Shown here: positions 56,461-64,000 of the stretch, one piece after another
Numbering within the stretch: position 1 is the first letter of the stretch
Layout of the letters: the number at the start of each line of letters is the position of its first letter
Assembly (NCBI GenBank): GCA_932521035.1
Contig: OW051493.1
Location: forward strand, 5,022,001-5,086,000
Direction: 5' to 3'
Origin: Oscheius dolichura
Lineage: Eukaryota; Nematoda; Chromadorea; Rhabditida; Rhabditidae
Length of the DNA: 64,000 nucleotides
The notes under the pieces: generated by a model
What the model was told of the DNA's origin: nothing
Databases searched by the model: none
Seen by the model: only the letters and a program-made list of their open reading frames with translations
Made by a program: the position numbers and the translations under genes

Positions 56461-57844
56461 ATGGGAGCAGTACGACAACCTCCAGGAAATAAATTGAAGC
56501 TCATCTCTCTCATTATCCTTATTGCTCAGACAACGGCCTTGGTTCTCATTCTTAGAATATCCAGGACACAAGTTAGTTTATGTTATATGATTAAATCAAT
56601 ATTTCCCTACTTAGGCTATCGAAGGACCTCGCTATTTATCTTCTACCGCAGTTGTAAATGCAGAAATAATCAAGTTCATTACGTGTATTATTGTCCTTCT
56701 GTACAATCACAGTAAGTTTTATCAAAGGTTTCACGCCGTCAAATTTTCAGACTGGAAGCTCCACAAATTTATGGAAGAAATGAACAATGATATTTTTTCA
56801 AAGCCAAGAGATACGCTAATGGTTAATTTTTTATGCATTTAAAAAAAATGTCATGTTCAGGTTTCCGTGCCTGCTATCATGTATGTTATCCAAAATAACC
56901 TACTTTTTGTTGCTCTTTCGAAACTAGACGCGGCAACGTATCAGGTAGGTACCATCAGTTTTTTTGTTACAATGCTTCCAGGTTACATACCAGTTAAAAA
57001 TTCTAACTACCGCTTTTTTTTCTGTTGCTATGCTTGGCCGATCCCTCAACCACCTGAAGTGGATTGCACTTATTCTGCTAACAGGAGGTGTTGCTCTTGT
57101 CCAAATGCCTGCTGGTGAATCCAGCAAGACAGAAACGGATTCGTCCAATAGCTTTATTGGTTACAGTGTATTTAGGCCTGAGAATGTAATTTTTAAGGTC
57201 TCGCCTGTGTTCTTGCAGCTTGCTTTTCTTCTGGATTTGCTGGCGTTTTCTTTGAAAAAATACTAAAAACGACCAATGTTTCCCTCTGGACACGGAATCT
57301 CCAACTTGGTAGATCGGCATTTTACCGCGTTTTTACGCTTTTTAAGCATTCTTCTCCATTTTTGGTGGTTTTTACATGTGCTGGATGAGTGACGCGGATG
57401 CTATCCATAAGAATGGATTTTTCCAAGGATATAACAACATCATTTGGGTTGTTGTGCTGCTCCAGGTGTGTAACTGCAAATTTGATTTATTCTACCGGGG
57501 AAGAGAGGAAAAGGTTATATTTTTTATTCTTAGGCATACGGCGGTCTTGTGATAGCTCTTGTAGTGAAGTATGCTGATAATATTTTGAAAGGATTCGCTG
57601 TTTCACTTTCTATAATTTTGTCCTCATTTTGTTCATGGCTTTTCCTTGGAGATTTTCAACCTTCTTTGTAAGTTTTCACTTTTCATTTGCTTGATTCTTA
57701 GAAAATTGTTATTTACCGTTTTTCAGAGCTTTCATTACCGGAGCTTCAGTTGTTATTGCTTCTACATTTATGTACGGATATGAGCCCGAAAATAGGTCGG
57801 GCGAGGGAGGGAAAAGGGAGGCCCCTCTTCTACACAAAGCATGA
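56461..57844 (+). CDS. Golgi nucleotide-sugar transporter (SLC35A2/A3-like)
   Basis: Imports UDP-sugars (UDP-Gal or UDP-GlcNAc by similarity) into the Golgi for glycosylation. ATG 56461 is 4 nt after ttttcag. About ten exons with 36-45 nt introns. Motifs shared with SLC35[108 protein letters not shown] and FMYGYEP. The tail after YGYEP is unusual: [17 protein letters not shown], encoded by GC-rich DNA that matches intergenic sequence 2.9 kb upstream. Stop 57842-57844. It may instead splice out within the tail at gtcggg. Confidence 0.92.
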
Positions 57845-59648
57845 TTTTTTTTTCAATACGTCAATAGGTTGCACTTTTTATAATTTGTGCCTTGTCTTGG
57901 CAGGTACCTTTTGCACTCGTCTATGGGTTTGTATTTATTCTCGGTTTCTGATTGTTTTATAGATTTTTATAAATTATTTTATATAGGAGTTTGTCCCATT
58001 TTGTCAGCGAAACGCCCCAAAGATTGGTCGCTTCGTGTCAAGATCGCGAATTAACACTTGGTTCTCCCGGAGGGAATTGTCCAAATGTCTTGGTGACATG
58101 GTGAATTGCGAAGATGGGCCGCGAAGCACCACAACAGCTTTGTCCACTGAGATTCTAGAAGAGATTATTGGTTGGCCGAATTCAGAGTCTCCGGGTTAGG
58201 TGACCATCCTCTTACAACGATTGGACTGTGATAATCAAAAGAAAATAAAAGTTCCCGTCCCTCTTGCAGCTGCCCCGTAGTGTCAGCGGGGTGCCTCTGC
58301 TCCCGGAGTGGCCGTTCGCCGCTCCTCTTAGGGAGCCCCGTGTTATCTCTGCTACCGATCTGCTGCTAATACTATGGCTTAACCATTAACTGGCGCCTCG
58401 GCAAATCCGCGAAATCTGGCCGCATTTGTCAGGCTGTCAGAAGCGACGGCCATTCTTTAACTATCGGGAACACATTGAATGAGGTTTTGTCTCTGGCACT
58501 GATTAAGACAGACGGTGCATCACATTCCACTGCAACCGACCTTCGCCAGCACTTCTTCTACGACCAGCCGTTATGTGTGACGCTCATAAACGCTGCGGTA
58601 CAAATGGCGACGGCAAAAAGGAACACAGCGGTAGGCCATACCGTAGCCCATCGTCTCTTTTTCCGAGGAATACCGACGGGATTGTCTTCTGGGTGCCGGC
58701 TGTCAATCGGCCGTCGCCGCCCGAGGCGGTGGTGATCCATTCTGCCATGTCGTTATCTGGTCGGCTATGCTAATCCCTCAGATACTATCAGAACAGAACA
58801 AGGCCCTCCTCCCCCTGCCTCTGCTGAAATCGCCCTGATTCATCCTCTCCTCCTCGTTTGAACCGAGCCCCGTCGGCTAAAATAAAGGCATCCTCGCCAC
58901 AATAGGGTAGTGCCAGCGTGACCGGACTGTCCTTTTCAGGCCTAATCCACCGCCGAAATTTTTACGAGGACCTCGAGGACAACTGCGGGTCGCACCTGGA
59001 ACAATGATTACGGCTGATATATCTCACCTATTTGTATCGTCTCCTCTCACCTATTTGTATCGTCCGGCCGTCCGTTGACAGCCTTCTTCACAGCTACCGT
59101 AGTCCGTCTCCCCTGGGTAATTCCTCACTTCTGCCTTTTTATGCTGGTGTTGACAAATTCCTCCTCTTTCGAAGTTACTTATCCCAAGTACCCTTTCCTC
59201 TTTCTAGAATGTCAAAACTCACGGATCCCATTCACCGGGTCATCTAGCTTAATTAGTCGAAAAGGTAAGTTTGCTGAGCCTCCCGCATACTTCATTTGGA
59301 ACAGATCGTTGAAATGAGTCTTTTTCCGCCTCAGCTCTCCTGTCAGGTTCACAAATGAGAAAGATCGCTGTGAACTTCAACTGGAACCACTATCCTTGGC
59401 TGAATCCTTTCAATATACCGCATTTCTCATCCGTCTCCTCTTCCCCCGTGCTGTCCTCCCCAACTCATCCTCCCTCTCCTCCCTTATCCTCCTCCTCCAG
59501 CTCCGTGTCCTCCTCTTCTGTCTCCTGTCATCCCTCGTTTAACAGTCAATTTTCGCTGTTTCTCCCCGGCTACCGTAGCCGCGCCTCGGCGGCTCTTTCA
59601 TCATTGGCCCGGGGTCTCCGCCCAGCTGGCCGGCGAATTCCTTCACAG
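57845..59648. other. Region between SLC35A and T-box gene
   Basis: At 57870-58200 an AT-rich stretch with splice-like sites is open in several frames (one reads PFALVYGFVFILG, another CLGDMVNCEDGPRSTT), so extra SLC35A exons or a small gene are possible but unresolved. From 58200 the DNA is GC-rich with no supported gene. The Ser/Pro-rich frame at 59355-59640 precedes the T-box start and is probably non-coding or 5' UTR. Confidence 0.4.
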
Positions 59649-61948
59649 ATGATGGCCCTGAAGAGACCAGCAGAAGACGTCCTCGGCCCGGCCACCTCCA
59701 AGCGGACGAGGTTCTCCATCGACACCCTCCTCGAGGTGCCCGAAGAGAAGGACCTCGAGCCCACAGAATCCCCTCCTCCAGCGTCACCCGTCAGGTATCA
59801 TTTTTAAATTTTCCACTCTCTCTATATTCTGCCTTATCCACTGTATTCCTTTATCCAAATAGGCTCTTCTTGTTACAGTATCCTCCATTTTTAAAGGTCT
59901 GTAATACACCTACAATGCCAAAAAGTTATCCGAGAATCGTCATTTACCCCTTCTTGGCATTTTGAGACTCTTCGGAAAACAGAATACTCAAAGAACATCC
60001 AGGATAACAGAGACCTCGGTTAAATCTTTCCCACAGTTTCCTTCCCCCTCCATCCACTGTCATATTTTTCCAGGAAATTTGGCGGCAGCCCCCGTGGCGA
60101 CCTCCTCGACGGCGTCGAAGTTCGCCTGGAAGGAGCCGACCTCTGGGCGAAGTTCTACGAGCTCGGCACGGAGATGATCATCACCAAGAGTGGCAGGTAG
60201 GCGGCCGGCCACTTTCCTACTGTAGTTGTTCGCCCGCTAAGCTCATTTTTGCCAATTTTCGAGAACTCATTCGGGGGATGGCATCGTGATAATTACTGAC
60301 TCCATTTGGTAAATTTGCTTTTGTGGCCCTTCAAAGGGGGCAAATGTCAATAATTGATCGCTACAGTATGCCCCAAATGGCGGCTAGGTGCTGCGGTGAT
60401 AATGTCTGACGGTCGCAAACGCGTCTTTCACGGCCGGCCCAATTTGTTCGAATCGCTTCTTTGTCACTGATTGACAGTCCAAGAGGGAGGATGGCCGCCA
60501 TACGCCTCGACACGCCCTGCTGAGGAGGACAGACGGTGTGGGGAGGAGGAGGATGGCCGGGAGCCTGGTCGGCTGTCCCCCTCTCCCTGTCCAACCAGCA
60601 TAGAACCCCTCCGAGAATGAAAGGAAGACACTAAAAATCAGTCTCGTCTCGGTGTTTACAACCAGTTCATTAGCATATGAGCAGTGTTTCCTGGGGAGTG
60701 GCTGTCGTTTGGGCCGCTTTACGACAGACCGACCCCATATGGCTCGTCCCCGAGGCCGAAGACGTTCATTTGGCTAAGTGAATAAGGTGCCTCGGCTGAA
60801 AAACATAACGAGTCAGGGGGGGATTAACAGTGACACTTGCTGGGGGGCGAGGGGTACGGTAGACACCTGGGGGGACACGGCCGACCTGACCGTATTCCCA
60901 GGGAGGAGTCGTTATGTAAATCGAATTAGCAAGTTCGGCGCCTCTCCGCGCACTTTTTGCTAATAATTCCGAGTGGTTACGGTACCAGGAATAATCGACT
61001 TCAGGAGGATGTTCCCCACGGTGAAACTCTCTGTGAACAGCATCGACGCCGACGCCCTCTACTACGTGTTTCTGGACGTGATACCGGTCGACAGTAAGCG
61101 GTGGGTCGGCCACGGGCGGCGAGTACGGCAGACACTTCAGCTACCGATACATCTACAATAAATCAGCATGGCTAACAGCCGGGAAGGCCGAACCGGCCCC
61201 CAAGAACAGACTCTACCTCCACCCGGACGCCCCCTTTACAGGGGAACAGGTCAGTTGGCCGAGAGGAGGATAAGACCGGGGTTCAGCTGATGAAGCAGGT
61301 CGTCTCCTTCGAGAAGGCCAAGCTCACCAACAACGAGGTCGACCGGGCCGGCCACGTAGGTTCTTCCCGGAAGGGGCATGACCAGTGGGTTCAGCTGATC
61401 CTCAACTCGATGCACAAGTACCAGCCCCGGATACACCTTGTCCGGCGGCCGAAGGGACGGCCCCTCGACGCCAACAAGATGCAGTTGACCGACGAGGTCC
61501 ACCGGACATTCGTCTTCCCGGAGACACAGTTCATGGCGGTCACCGCCTACCAGAACCAACTGGTACGCCTTTAGCTAGCTATTAGAAAAGCTCTTTTAGA
61601 TAACAAAACTGAAAATAGAGAAGAACCCCTTCGCGAAGGGATTCAGAGACCCGAGTGGCCGGTCGCCGGACTACGAGCCCGACCAGCGGACGGACTCCGG
61701 TCTCCTGATGCCGCCGCTCTACAACCAGGCCATGGTGCAGCAGGCTCTACTCGGCCAATGTATGTCTTCCCAGATAGAAATATAGAAATTGGGGAATTTT
61801 AGATTATTTGAAGGCAGCAGCCCGGCTGGCCCCTCCGCTGGCGCCGCACCTGCTGGGTCAGATGCTCCTGGCCCAACTGCCCCTTTCCCTGCCCCGGCCC
61901 TCCCCGCCCGACCCTCCCCATAAAACACAAGAACCCGTCCACATCTAG
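59649..61948 (+). CDS. TBX20: T-box transcription factor, TBX20/H15/MAB-9 class
   Basis: DNA-binding developmental regulator; the class acts in heart, hindgut and motor-neuron patterning. ATG 59649 lies directly after acceptor ttcacag. The N-terminus has [13 protein letters not shown], a TBX20-type segment. The T-box: [116 protein letters not shown] and [36 protein letters not shown] favours TBX20 over TBX1 or TBX15. A short hydrophobic C-terminus ends at stop 61946-61948. One intron (60199-61005) is 0.8 kb, whereas others are 38-45 nt, including a stop-free 39-nt intron after GH. Confidence 0.95.
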
Positions 61949-62506
61949 AATGCCCTGTCCCAGAGAAATATCAAAATTGACCCGAACCGGTTGTGTGTAC
62001 AGTTCATCTCTCTTGTCTCTCGGTGTGCAATGAATCCATGTCCCCAGTGAAATCCCGGAGGAGGGGATCAGCAAGTGTGTCAACGGATGATTTGTGGCGG
62101 CGGGTGATAAAGGCCCATAAGGACACCCCCGGCGGACCTTCTAATCTCGTGGTCCACGGCAGCCGGAAGAGCGATGTGTTGTGTTATGGCGACGAGATTA
62201 CCACGGAGCCTGCTCGAAACGGATTAGCTAAAGAGCCAAAATGAGTGCATTCCGAAAAATTGGACGGCCCACGACAATAGCCAAACGTGAATCATGTGAC
62301 AACATTTTCAAAAGGGAGCAAAATCCGAGACTATAATTATTTATATTTCAAATTAGCCGCAAATTTTGCCTGATTCGGCTTGAAATTTCATAAAAGAGAG
62401 GATAATCATCGTTGTCGCCGGTTCCTGTATGCATTTTAATCGATTCGATGGTTAACATTATTCATAGTTCTAATTTTTAGTAAATTTCAATTGGTTGTCA
62501 TTCAAA
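61949..62506. other. Intergenic, GC to AT switch near 62250
   Basis: Contains the T-box 3' end and the DDX43-like promoter. The 83-codon frame at 61993 has no domain. An acceptor-like atttttag lies about 25 nt before the helicase ATG. Confidence 0.4.

Positions 62507-64000
<1,494 letters not shown>

Overview
The window is eukaryotic and almost certainly from a small-genome metazoan. Coding exons are broken by many GT-AG introns of about 28-45 nt. The genes are animal-specific: Shaw-type Kv channels, Tubby, a TBX20-type T-box factor, an excitatory amino-acid transporter, a CLC chloride channel, a Ly6 protein and a class A GPCR. At least ten start codons lie within about 25 nt of a polypyrimidine-AG acceptor with no visible donor upstream, which suggests spliced-leader trans-splicing. 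RPL35A reads like nematode RPL-33 ([34 protein letters not shown]). A nematode is my best guess; the species cannot be named.

Layout. 0-5 kb: two tandem Shaw-like K+ channel modules, the second without a visible T1 domain. 5-8 kb: a decayed non-LTR retrotransposon, an inverted repeat and a cluster of octamer-like ATGCAAAT motifs. 8-11.2 kb: lactate dehydrogenase, then two minus-strand secreted low-complexity proteins. 11.8-16.2 kb: Tubby, an uncharacterised gene and RPL35A. 16.9-21.2 kb: a NIM1-type kinase whose large intron holds an antisense methyltransferase gene and a 943-bp mariner-like foldback element. 21.7-24.6 kb: a Ly6 protein and an SLC1 glutamate transporter. 27-30.6 kb: DNAJC11 and BRI3-like. 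31.2-37.1 kb: an orphan GPCR, a diverged calmodulin and a very compact lipin. 37.1-41.9 kb: no gene seen. 41.9-50.1 kb: a small secreted peptide precursor, a CLC channel and upstream exons of unassigned identity. 50-54 kb: mostly empty, with a duplicated 150-bp segment. 54-64 kb: a small membrane protein, an SLC35A nucleotide-sugar transporter, TBX20 and the 5' part of a DDX43-like helicase.

Two points of organisation stand out. Base composition switches between AT-rich and GC-rich blocks of 3-15 kb. Broadly expressed genes (RPL35A, DNAJC11, BRI3-like, calmodulin, lipin, SLC35A, DDX43) fall in AT-rich blocks, whereas channel, transporter, receptor, developmental and peptide genes fall in GC-rich blocks; Tubby straddles a boundary. 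Many introns are multiples of three without stops, so simple ORF calls run through them. All exon joins below were made by eye from splice consensus, frame and family similarity.
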